Assembly: GCA_028829895.1 (NCBI GenBank)
Contig: CM054181.1
Span: 14,788,001 to 14,852,000, forward strand
Length of the DNA: 64,000 bases
Origin: Sinotaia quadrata
Lineage: Eukaryota; Mollusca; Gastropoda; Architaenioglossa; Viviparidae
Reading direction: 5' to 3'
In this document: positions 1 through 9,900 of the stretch, piece by piece
How positions within the stretch are numbered: position 1 is the first letter of the stretch
Layout: the number at the start of each line of letters is the position of its first letter
The notes under the pieces: generated by a model
Databases searched by the model: none
Told to the model about the DNA's origin: nothing
Seen by the model: the letters and a program-made list of their open reading frames with translations, nothing else
Made by a program: the position numbers and the translations under genes

Positions 1-2
1 AG

Positions 3-3000
3 TCACAAGACGTACGACGTCACACACGTGACTCCCCACCTATGACATGTTACACTTGCAAAGGGAAGGGGCATAGTTCTCAGAACTGTCCCAGTCCACG
101 TGATGTAAAGGTATGCACTGAAACAGGTGCAACTCTAAAGACCCAACAGGCTACAGTAAACGGAAAAAGAGTCAAAATACTGGTCGATACAGGCGCGTCC
201 ATAAGCTGCATAAATGCTAAACTTGTACGCCCTGAACAGTATCTAAGAGGTAGTGTCCGCATTCGATGTGTTATGGGACACCTTAGTACATGTCCAAGAG
301 CCACTGTACATGTTACGTCATCCGTATTTTCCGGTACAGTCACCGCCGCAGTAATAAGAGACATGCAGTTCGGATTCATACTATCGCCCGGGCAGTGTGA
401 CACACACACTGAGGGCATCTATCCTGTTCTCCCCGTAACCACTAGAGCACAACGGGAACGTAGTAAACAAGGACCCCCAGCTCTAAAGATAGTCGAGAAT
501 ACATTTCCGCAGTTGACCCCAAGTCAACTCAGTCACCTGCAGCAGGAGGACAAAAGTTTGTCCTCAATGCTACAGCTGGCACGGAAAAACACTATTACGT
601 CCAGCAAGTACGCAACCATGACGTATTTCCTGAAGGACGGACTAGCGTTTCGGCGCACCGACTATAAGGAAAATGATACTAGAAGCACCACGTGTCTATT
701 TACCCCTACACCACTCAGACAGCTGATTCTTAGCTTTGCACACGACTCAATCATGTCCGGACATCAGGGCGCACGGCGCACTGAGCAGCGAGTTCGTGAG
801 GACTTTTTTTGGCCAGGCCTGAGTAGGGATGTTCGCTCGTACGTTCGTACATGTACGCAGTGTCAGCAACATATCGACCGAGGGCGTGTCAGTCGAGTTC
901 CCCTCGAGATAGTACCAACAGTAGAGGAACCATTCCTAAAAGTTGCAGTAGACATTATTGGCCCAATCATCCCCGCGGCCGAAGGAGGATATCGCTATAT
1001 CCTAACAATCGTGGATTTTGCAACACGATATCCAGAAGCAGTCGCATTAAAGGGCATCACAGCGATCGAAGTCGCAGACGCTTTAATAGACGTATTTTCT
1101 CGTACTGGTGTACCTCGAGAAATATTGAGTGACCAGGGCACTCAATTCACCTCAGCAATGATGGCTGAAACAATGCGTCTACTGGCGTGTAAACAGTTGT
1201 TCTCATCACCATATCACGCTCAGTCTAATGGTGCCGTTGAACGTTTCAACGGTACGATAAAGAAAATGTTAATTAAAATGGCCTCGGAACAACCCGACCA
1301 GTGGCCGCGTTTTCTAGCACCATTACTCTTCGCGTATCGCGAACTCCCACAAGAGAGTACGGGCTACTCACCGTTCCAACTACTATACGGAAGGCAACCT
1401 CGTGGTCCCCTTAAGCTAATAAAAGAAACATGGGTCAAGGGAGACACTGTGACCGATGGTAAAGATGTTCACACGTACGTAGCCGAACTACGTCAACGTC
1501 TGACCGAGACATGTCACTTAGCACAGGAAAACATTCGCGAAAAACAACCCCGATACAAGCGAAATTTTGACCGTACTGCTGTGGAACGTGACCTCGAACC
1601 AGGCCAGCTCGTGTTACTCTTGCGGCCCACGCATAACAACCGCATGCAAATGCACTGGCGTGGACCCTATCGCGTTATTAAGCGTGTGAAGCAGAACGAC
1701 TACAGCATACAGATAGGAAATAAGCAGAAAACCTATCACATAAATATGCTCAAGCGTTACTATGAACGCAGCGGCGAACAGATACAAAGCGTGAATGTCG
1801 CACTGATACAATTGGAAGACTCCAATTTCAGAACAGACATGATGTCCGCCGAAACCCAGCCTAACTCCGCAGTTACAGTCGATCAAGTCGAGATTGACTC
1901 GAACTTAACTGTCGAACAGCGCGACGCAATGTCAAAGCTCTTACACAGACACGCGCGCATATTCACCGACCAACCGGGCCACTCAGATTTGGTTGAACAC
2001 CGCATCAAACTTTTAAGTGACAAACCGATACGCTTAAAACAGTACCCACAGAAATATGAGAGCACAAAGTACATAGCAGAACAGGTGCGTGAAATGCAAG
2101 AACAGGGCGTGATTGAACAGTCAATCTCCCCATATTCATCACCGGTCGTCTTAGTTAAAAAGAAAGACGGTACGCTTCGTTTTTGTGTGGACTACAGACA
2201 GTTAAATGAGATAACTGAATTCGATGCGGAACCTATTCCAAATCAGGACGAATTATTCGCAAAACTAACCAAGGCACATTACTTTTCGAAGTTAGACATG
2301 TGCAAAGGGTACTGGCAACTGTCAGTTGCTATTGACGACAGACCAAAAACAGCCTTTCCAACCCCGCTAGGCTTATTTCAGTTTTGCCGACTACCATTCG
2401 GACTAGCGAACGCACCCGCAACATTCGCGCGCTTCATGCGAAAATTACCGTTAGAGAGCGTTGACGCATTGAATTTCTTTGATGACATACTGGTAGCAAC
2501 AGGAACATGGGACCAACATTTATCCTCAGTGGGTGGTCTACTTGATATTCTCGAGCGCCATAAATTGACCGTGAAACCCACCAAAGTACGCGCGGGCTTT
2601 CGAGAGATTGAATTTCTTGGCCATATCATAAGTGACGGACAAATAGGCCCTAATCTAGACTTAACTGCAGCCATTCGTGACATGACCTTACCGACTACAA
2701 AGAAACAGGTCAGGGCAGTTTTGGGGCTAGTGGGGTACTACCGAAAATTTGTCCCAAACTTCAGTACGCTTCTTAAACCACTGACGGACTTAACTGGAAA
2801 CAAACAACCCACGAAAATACGATGGACGGCAGAGTGTAGCACCGCCCTCGAAAAAGTGAAGGACATCTTGACCAGTAAACCCGTCCTACAGTTACCAGAC
2901 TTTGACAAGAGATTTATTGTCAGGACCGACGCATCAGACGAAGGCCTCGGTGCCATACTTCTCCAAGAGACAGATGACGAATACCTACCGGTAGCATACG

Positions 3001-3290
3001 CTTCTAAGAAACTGTTAGATCGTGAGACACGGTACTCTACGATTGAAAAAGAGTGCTTAGCAATCGTATGGGCACTCAAGAAATTTAGTGCTTATCTGTA
3101 CTCTAAACCATTCATCCTGCAGTGCGATCATAAGCCGCTGACATATCTGCGCACTAGCATGTATGATAACGCTAGGCTAACTAGATGGACACTCCTGCTA
3201 CAGGAGTATAGCTTCGTTGTTGAACACATCGCGGGCAGAGAAAATTCGGGTGCCGACGCATTATCCCGGCATGCCATAACCGCGATATAA
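3..3290 (+). CDS. pol: Gag-pol/pol polyprotein of a Gmr1-like Ty3/gypsy LTR retrotransposon (5' partial)
   Basis: This polyprotein carries out protein processing, integration and reverse transcription of an LTR retrotransposon. Counting residue 1 at the ATG at 42, it shows a CCHC zinc knuckle (C3, C6, H11, C16), an aspartic protease motif LVDTGAS (D49), an integrase HHCC finger (H234, H241, C271, C274) and the integrase DDE triad (D304, D364, E400, with D-35-E spacing). A GPY/F-like module follows at about 538-575, then reverse transcriptase (LDMCKGYW near 752, catalytic FFDD at 812-815) and RNase H (D963, E1004, D1029). The frame is open to the window edge, so the ATG at 42 is not necessarily the start and the capsid part of Gag lies outside. 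No stop or frameshift is seen. The order protease-integrase-RT-RNase H is reversed relative to ordinary Ty3/gypsy elements and is typical of Gmr1-like elements. The box is FFDD rather than the commoner Y/F-V/I/L-DD. It lies antisense to the large host gene. Confidence 0.95.
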   Translation, partial: SQDVRRHTRDSPPMTCYTCKGKGHSSQNCPSPRDVKVCTETGATLKTQQATVNGKRVKILVDTGASISCINAKLVRPEQYLRGSVRIRCVMGHLSTCPRATVHVTSSVFSGTVTAAVIRDMQFGFILSPGQCDTHTEGIYPVLPVTTRAQRERSKQGPPALKIVENTFPQLTPSQLSHLQQEDKSLSSMLQLARKNTITSSKYATMTYFLKDGLAFRRTDYKENDTRSTTCLFTPTPLRQLILSFAHDSIMSGHQGARRTEQRVREDFFWPGLSRDVRSYVRTCTQCQQHIDRGRVSRVPLEIVPTVEEPFLKVAVDIIGPIIPAAEGGYRYILTIVDFATRYPEAVALKGITAIEVADALIDVFSRTGVPREILSDQGTQFTSAMMAETMRLLACKQLFSSPYHAQSNGAVERFNGTIKKMLIKMASEQPDQWPRFLAPLLFAYRELPQESTGYSPFQLLYGRQPRGPLKLIKETWVKGDTVTDGKDVHTYVAELRQRLTETCHLAQENIREKQPRYKRNFDRTAVERDLEPGQLVLLLRPTHNNRMQMHWRGPYRVIKRVKQNDYSIQIGNKQKTYHINMLKRYYERSGEQIQSVNVALIQLEDSNFRTDMMSAETQPNSAVTVDQVEIDSNLTVEQRDAMSKLLHRHARIFTDQPGHSDLVEHRIKLLSDKPIRLKQYPQKYESTKYIAEQVREMQEQGVIEQSISPYSSPVVLVKKKDGTLRFCVDYRQLNEITEFDAEPIPNQDELFAKLTKAHYFSKLDMCKGYWQLSVAIDDRPKTAFPTPLGLFQFCRLPFGLANAPATFARFMRKLPLESVDALNFFDDILVATGTWDQHLSSVGGLLDILERHKLTVKPTKVRAGFREIEFLGHIISDGQIGPNLDLTAAIRDMTLPTTKKQVRAVLGLVGYYRKFVPNFSTLLKPLTDLTGNKQPTKIRWTAECSTALEKVKDILTSKPVLQLPDFDKRFIVRTDASDEGLGAILLQETDDEYLPVAYASKKLLDRETRYSTIEKECLAIVWALKKFSAYLYSKPFILQCDHKPLTYLRTSMYDNARLTRWTLLLQEYSFVVEHIAGRENSGADALSRHAITAI

Positions 3291-3420
3291 ACAAGAGAGA
3301 GGATAGTCTCTCCACAGATGCGCATAAAATTCCTGTGGGGACTATCGTGTGAAATAAAATTTTTTTTTGTTCCTATTTGATTTCCACTCTGTGAGCTCCA
3401 ATCAATTTTAAGAAGGGGGT
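3291..3420 (+). other. Retrotransposon 3' untranslated segment with polypurine tract
   Basis: The 130 bp between the pol stop codon and the LTR contain a short hairpin (GAGAGAGGATAGTCTCTC near 3294-3311) and an A/T-rich run. They end in the purine-rich AGAAGGGGG at 3411-3419, immediately before TGTCACA. A polypurine tract adjoining TG is the expected plus-strand priming site of an LTR retrotransposon. Confidence 0.75.
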
Positions 3421-5159
3421 TGTCACAGGAAATGAGGGACAGAAATTATATTTTATTTCATTATAAAAAACCGCTAACAAAACTAATTGAAGTAACCCGA
3501 GTTTTGTTATTATTTTCGTATGTAGCATGTAACTTCCAGTAACGGTCACCTAAGATCTCTTTAGTAGACAGACGTTTGTGACGCAGTGTGTGTTAATTAT
3601 CATATCATATTGAATATATGTATTAGTTTATGAAGAATATGTATATTAAATAAATTGGGACAACTGCGCAATACCGTCACATGTTGTTGACGAGTGAAAT
3701 GGCCAGTGCGCATTAGAATTGACCACAGAAAAACGTGCATCTCGATTACCACTATATATCCAAGGCAAAAATCATGTCACAGGACATAGCTTCTGGAAGT
3801 TTTGGAAACCTTCAGTGAAAGCTATATAAGGGACAAAATGAAGATTTTACTCTCAATGTTGAAAACGTCGATTCGTCTGAAGCCAGTCTAACTTCACGTA
3901 TGAATTATCTCATGTACAGAGATTTCATAAAGGAAAGCTGCAATAATCTCTTTCCATCCGTTTTCCATCCGTCTGATGCCATATATTGAGTAACGAGGCA
4001 AAATTACTCAGTATAACTTTTGGCAAAGTGGAAAGTTCGCTGTCAAAGAAAACCCGATGCATGCGACGCTGGTTGTATGCAGTTAACGACACGAGGGACC
4101 AATTTTGTCTTCCCCCTGTCTGAGTTCGTTTGGCAGTCTATCCCGCTAATTGAGAGGCTAGCACCGAGATTTTCTTACAGATATCCGGATTTCTACACTC
4201 AATGTAATGCGACGACACATCCCACTGGACGACTCCACCCGATAATGCTAAACGTCGTTGGGGTGTCCGTTTCCACGACAACCGGTACAACGATAATTAT
4301 CGAGGCTGACAACAGTCAGCTAAATTTCAGATTTCTCCCCAGTGATAATCTGAAAGTGGTGCCTAGATTCTGCAGAATCTTCACCTGTAATGCGACGCCT
4401 CAATTGCGTCGTGATTCTTCACTTTGAAGTGCCGCTTATAAGTGACATGTGAGATTACGTCCTCTCCTTGGAACTCTGACATTAATAGTGAGTAATCATT
4501 AGCACGGCTAACGCGCACATACTTAAGTCTAGGACTCTTAAGAAAATGAACACTATTATATCGTTTGTAAAATAAGAACTCTAATGTTAAAAGTAATGCT
4601 TATTTTACATGTGAACTATTGTTAAAGCGGCCCCATTTGCCGCATAAGAATTGTGTAATTAATCTTTATTTTATATTTTGAATTTCATCATTTTCATCTC
4701 CCCTTATTTCCCACAGAGTGTATGACATTGGAAAGTTGAATGAATGATTAATCACTGTGCGAAAGAGTAGTGCCCCCTTTTAAATCGGGAAATAAATAAC
4801 CTGATTTAAACATCTTTCAACTCTCTTGTTATTCATAGTTTTTGAGAGGGACGAAAGAATTTGTACTATTGTTTTGCACCGTTCGTCTGTTCGTCCATTT
4901 ATTCACATTTATGATACACACTCACAACACACACCGCCAATAAAACGTTCCTTGGCATGACATTAATAAATTGGGCCCCACCCAAACATCAATGGCGTAT
5001 GTCATGTGTGTCTATGTAACAACTTGACGCGACGTAGTACTGGCACACGTCACGGGCTTTTCTTGGAGGTGCACCGGAGCAGGCCAAAAATAGACTTCAC
5101 CCCTTGCATCTCTAACTTCAGCTCGGGTCGGCTTGTAACGAGCCTCCCGTTTTGTGACA
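3421..5159 (+). mobile_element. Putative 3' LTR of the Gmr1-like element (right end tentative)
   Basis: The left end is well supported: TGTCACAGGA follows the polypurine tract directly. The right end is inferred from TGTGACA at 5153-5159, which is the exact inverted match of the opening TGTCACA. A strong TATA-like TATATAAG at 3823-3830 and possible polyadenylation signals (AATAAA near 4793 and 4940) lie inside and would fit U3, R and U5. The resulting length of 1739 bp is large. TGTCACAGGACAT recurs at 3775, so a shorter or rearranged LTR is possible. The 5' LTR is outside the window, so ends and target duplication cannot be compared. An open frame at 4020-4427 inside it resembles no family I recognise. 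Confidence 0.45.
3823..3830 (+). promoter_or_regulatory. TATA-box candidate in the putative LTR
   Basis: TATATAAG lies about 400 bp into the putative LTR, where a U3 promoter would place transcription start near 3850-3860. It is supported only by motif match and position. Confidence 0.4.
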
Positions 5160-5167
5160 ATGACATA

Positions 5168-5385
5168 GTCATCAGTTGTACCACTATAAAGTATAATAAT
5201 CTTAAGTGTCATCAGTTACACTGCTATAAAGAACATGTATCATAATGTGACATGTCAACAGTTGTACCTCTAGAAATTATCATATCTGACGTGTCATCAG
5301 TTGTACCGCTAGAAATTATAATTCAACGTGTCATCAGTTGTACCGCTAGAAATTATCATAATCTGACGTGTCATCAGTTGTAACG
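5168..5385. repeat. Minisatellite, period about 40-46 bp
   Basis: About five diverged copies of a unit containing GTGTCATCAGTTGTACC and CTAGAAATTAT begin just after the putative LTR end. The region 5386-6671 that follows is AT-rich, has a GTGTG/GCGTG-rich stretch at 5560-5680 and short TACTAAGTAC-type repeats at 6200-6400. I see no coding exon in it. Confidence 0.8.
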
Positions 5386-6671
5386 GATGGTCTTCTATCA
5401 AAATGCTATTAAAAATCATCATCTATTCAAAATAGGTACAGCAATTGAAACCCACTCCCGTCATGTCCTGTATAAATCTGTTCACTTAAGTGTAAACGAA
5501 ATGCAAAATTCATTACTTAAGTCAATGTTTTCATTACTTAACAAAGTGCGCGTGTTGTGTATTGGTGTGTGCGTGCACACATGACATTCTTTTAGAAGAA
5601 AGTATGGGTCTAGTGCAAGTTATAACAAAGTGCGTGCGCGCGTGTGTGGGTGGGTGTGGGGGTGGGTGTGTGCGTGCAGGACATTCTTTTAGAAGGAAGT
5701 ACGGGTCGAATGCAAGTTATAACAAAGTGGAGCGGGGCGAAAATGTCATAAAAGGAAGCATGATTTACTTTGTGAATAATCTCTCAAAGAAAACATAAGT
5801 GGAAATAACAAAACAGAAATTGTGTTTTAGCAACATAAAGGAGGTGTTAATTTATCAAATTCATTAACAAAGATAATTGCACCGTTGATAAAACTGATTG
5901 AAACCTAGAGGCACATTCATTATAACTTACTTAAGGACCTGCAGCATAAAAGAGAAATTTACAAACAAAAAAACAATTCAATATTTAAAAAACAATAGTA
6001 GTTGTTTTCCCTATGATTAAATTTCCAAATGTTCCAAATATGTGCTAAATACACATAAAGACAATTCCATTTAAGACAGGCTGGTGTGTGACCAATGTCT
6101 GGAGTCACGGACACATTAAATGTTTTCGTAAAGGAAATCCTGGCAAAAAGAGTTTGTCCCAGTCTTATCCCATTTCCTATTTTCTATTAATCACCATAAT
6201 AGACTAAGTACCACATTGCACTAAATACCAATCTATACTATCACATTATGCTAGTACATATTAAACTAAGTAAACATTATACTAAATACTATACTAAGCA
6301 CATTTTATACTAAATACTATATTATATAGTACACATTACACTAAGTACCAAACATTATACTCAATACACATTATACTAAGTACGCATCAATCTAACTAAG
6401 TGACTGATTACGTGTTGGTGTAGATGTATTCCAATACTACTATATTGATAAAAGATTGTTTCATGTAAAGACCAATTATTCTCGTCGTAACCAGTGTGTG
6501 CTGATCTACAGAGACTGAATTGACGTAATCGCCCTCCTAAATCTTCAGGATACCGTTTATAATGATCTATGGAGACTGAAACGATGTGATAGCCCCCGCC
6601 CCCTCCTCAACATTTCAGGACAGATTATTTCGATCGAATCTGAAAATCAACTGTGAAATCGCTATACTCAC

Positions 6672-6932
6672 AGCTCCAGGTTTGTAAAGAACTCGAAGGC
6701 CGGTAGCGGGCGGCGGTTGGCGGACTTTAAAACGACAAGAATCTACTCCCGTGTTTTTCATCTGCACTAGGAATGCATACGTGCACCCTTCCTTCAGGAT
6801 GCCAAAGTTCACTTCCTCGGGCAGTAGGATCAGACCTTGCATCTGCCGGAGCATGATTGCCCCTTGAATGGTCACGCCTGCAGCCACGGTGTTCTTGATA
6901 TGGCGCCGAACTGGATCTTCTATGGTTTGGTA
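6672..6932 (-). CDS. SPAG17: SPAG17 exon 34 (last seen; ASH/PapD-like segment)
   Basis: Phase 0 at both ends (261 nt, 87 codons). The product YQTIEDPVRRHIKNTVAAG leads to QGLILLPEEVNFGILKEG, FLVQMKNTGVDSCRFKV and LRVLYKPGA, an Ig-like strand pattern of the ASH/PapD superfamily that anchors to axonemal structures. The donor GGAGCT|GTGAGT shows that at least one more exon must follow, to the left. I could not find it between 3300 and 6671. Confidence 0.95.
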
Positions 6933-9900
6933 CTAAAATTGAAATCAGGAAAAAAAAAAGCGAGCTGTGCACACATTGTTAATTTTGTTCTCTTTCAGTT
7001 TTGTCAAAGCTGTTTTGTTGCCCTCTACAGTGATTGGATATTGCTTATTTCACTCTCATTTTGTTTCCTTTTCATGTTCTCTGTAATCTGTCTTGTTAAA
7101 TGACTTCATGACTTCGAGAACAAGCTCTACAAGTGAGTATATATTGTGTGTGACGTTATGGTTTGACTTCATGACTTCGAGAACAAGCTCTACAAGTGAG
7201 TATATATGTGTGTGAGGTTATGGTTTGACTTCATGACTTCGAGAACAAGCTCTACAAGTGAGTATATATTGTGTGTGGCGTTATGGCTTTACTCCATATT
7301 TGCCTAGCCCGTCATTTTCAGTACAGGAAATTCATGTTCCACACAGTATACTTACTCTTGTGTTCAATTCGGCACCCGGACGACCTCCTTTGATGGATGC
7401 CGGAAGGGGAACCGGAAGTGACCTTGGTTCACCTGCTACGTTGATTTTTAAACTGGCTGTCGTGGTAAAGTCCTTATCATTCTCTAGAATTTCGGGCGCG
7501 CCTTCATCATTTAAATAAAACAATATGTTCTGATCAATTATTAGTGTTTGAAATTAAACATATAATGAAACAACATTGATCTATTATAGTTATTTAATAC
7601 TGATAATTATCAAGACTATTTTTGGTCATAACGAGAGTAAATACACGAACGCTCTATGACAGATAAGAAAAGCAAATAAAAAAGCAAACCAAAAAAAATA
7701 AAATTAAAATCAACAGCAATCAAGATTAAATTCGTCGTTACCAAATCTGACAAAAGGTACAACATAATGCCCTCGCTCTACTGGGTAAGGTTATACAATA
7801 TAAATACGAATTTAAAAAAAAATAACTGCCAGTAACTCTCTTGACTAGTTCTTTTTTTTAATGTAAATCACTGGAGTGTGGAAAATTCATTTTGTTTAAA
7901 TCTTTAGCACATGATTCATATTTTTGTTAATTTTAGGTAGTTAATGGGTTAACTAATATAGAACTCTAAATTTCTGAATCTAAATACAGTATTATTTATA
8001 CGTTAACTAAAACTTAATAAATCTATATTAATCGAGTGTTCTCTTTATATGAAAAAATAGAAAATAAAAGCTAGTACTTGAATTGTTGGTTATGAAATTT
8101 TGAAAGTTCAACTGAACGTTTTAAATGAACAACTGATTTCGTGGAGCTATTTGTTCCATAAGGAGTTCTTATAATTATATATCCGATTTAGCTTTAGGCC
8201 TAATAATGAATGCTGTTCGTTAACGTTTTTAAAATGATGCACTGTGTTGATTTTTGACATGTTACATAATTTACATGCGGTAAGGTAGCATCATTACAAT
8301 GTAGTTTGGGCTGATTACTCAAGCACATTACAAGTAGTTTGGGCTGATTACTCAAGCACATTACAAGTAGTTTGGGCTGATTACTCAAGCACATTACAAG
8401 TAGTTTGGGCTGATTACTCAAGCACATTACAAGTAGTTTGGGCTGATTACTCAAGCACATTACAAGTAGTTTGGGCTGATTACTCAAGCACATTACAAGT
8501 AAAGTTGTGTGTCAAATCTTAATATATTCATGGACATTGCTTTGGTTGTTTGTTTGAAAACAGAAAATATTTTATGTTAAGCTAATTATTTTTATACAAA
8601 TTATTATGTGCTGTGGTAAGTTTAGCCATGCGTGACGTTTTCTTAAAAACACGACTTTTAAATACCGTTCTTCTTGTGAAAGAAATATCAGAATGCACTT
8701 TTTTTTTTATATTTCGGCCGAACCAAACGTAAATAACAAACTGTACATAGGAGAGCAAAAAAGTCAGACAAACGTAAATAACAAAGAATACATAAGAGAG
8801 CAAAAAAGTCAGACAAACGTAAATAACAAAGTGTACATAGGAAAGCAAAAATGTCAGACAAACGTAAATAACAAACAGTACATAGGAGAGCAAAAAAAGC
8901 CAGACAAACGTAAATAACAAAGAGTACATATGAAAGCAAAAAAAGTCAGACAAACGTAAATAACAAACAGTACAGTGAAGAGACATAAGAGAGCAAAAAA
9001 AGTCAGACAAATAAAATAAAACAGCATTTACATTTCCGGCAACTATACTAATGTTAATGGCTATTAATAAAGTCTAGCAAAGCGATTTACATGAAATATA
9101 TTTATGAAAAAAATTAAGCAAATTCATAAACTACAAAAGCAACTCAAAGGTCTAGGCTGAATCTATGTTCGTAATGACTTTTCACTATCAATGAAAGGTA
9201 TTTTCTGACAAAGTTTTCTGGAGTTAAATTTGGCCCTATTCACTTTATATCCTACTTCCAATGTTGTTCTGTCCCCTTTCATGTTCTTTTTAACACTATT
9301 TCACACCTTAAAACATTTCATGTTCTTTTTAACACTATTTCACGCCTTAAAACATTTCATGTTCTTTTTAACACTATTTCACGCCTTAAAACATTTCATG
9401 TTCTTTTTAACACTATTTCACGCCTTAAAACATTTCATGTTCTTTTTAACACTATTACACGCCTTAAAACCTATCATGTTCTTGTTAACACTATTTCACG
9501 CCTTAAAACCTATCATGTTCTTTTTAACACTATTTTACGCCTTAAAACCTATTATGTTCTTTTTAACACTATTTCACGCCTTAAAACCTATCATGTTCTT
9601 TTTAACACTATTACACGCCTTAAAACCTATCATGTTCTTTTTAACACTATTTCACGCCTTAAAACCTATCATATTCTTTTTAACACCATTTCACGCCTTA
9701 AAACATTTATGCTCTTTTTAACACTATTTCACGCCTTAACACCAGTCATGCTCCCTTTAACATTATTTCATGTCTTACACCAGTCATTCCCTGTTTATTA
9801 CTATTTCACTTCTTTAAACCAGTTATGCTCTGATAGAACTGTTATGTTTATTACTATTTCACTTCTTTAAACCAGTCATGCTCTGATAGAACTGTTATGT

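Noticed and set aside
42..44. ATG at 42 as the true start of the retrotransposon protein
   Set aside because: The frame is open to the window edge and the zinc knuckle is normally C-terminal in Gag, so translation probably begins upstream.
4020..4427. Plus-strand ORF of 135 codons in the putative LTR
   Set aside because: No recognisable domain is seen, it lacks an ATG at the start, and it lies in presumed LTR sequence. Kept only as a note.
3301..6671. Terminal SPAG17 exon
   Set aside because: No minus-strand segment with an AG acceptor, phase 0 start and continuation of the ASH-like strand pattern could be found.
7120..7270. Possible plus-strand splice donors (CAA|GTGAGTATAT) in the 63-bp repeat
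   Set aside because: No plus-strand coding exon is linked to them, and the host gene is on the other strand.
9230..9721. 163-codon plus-strand ORF
   Set aside because: It is a 13-residue repeat made by a 39-bp minisatellite with no stop in one frame.
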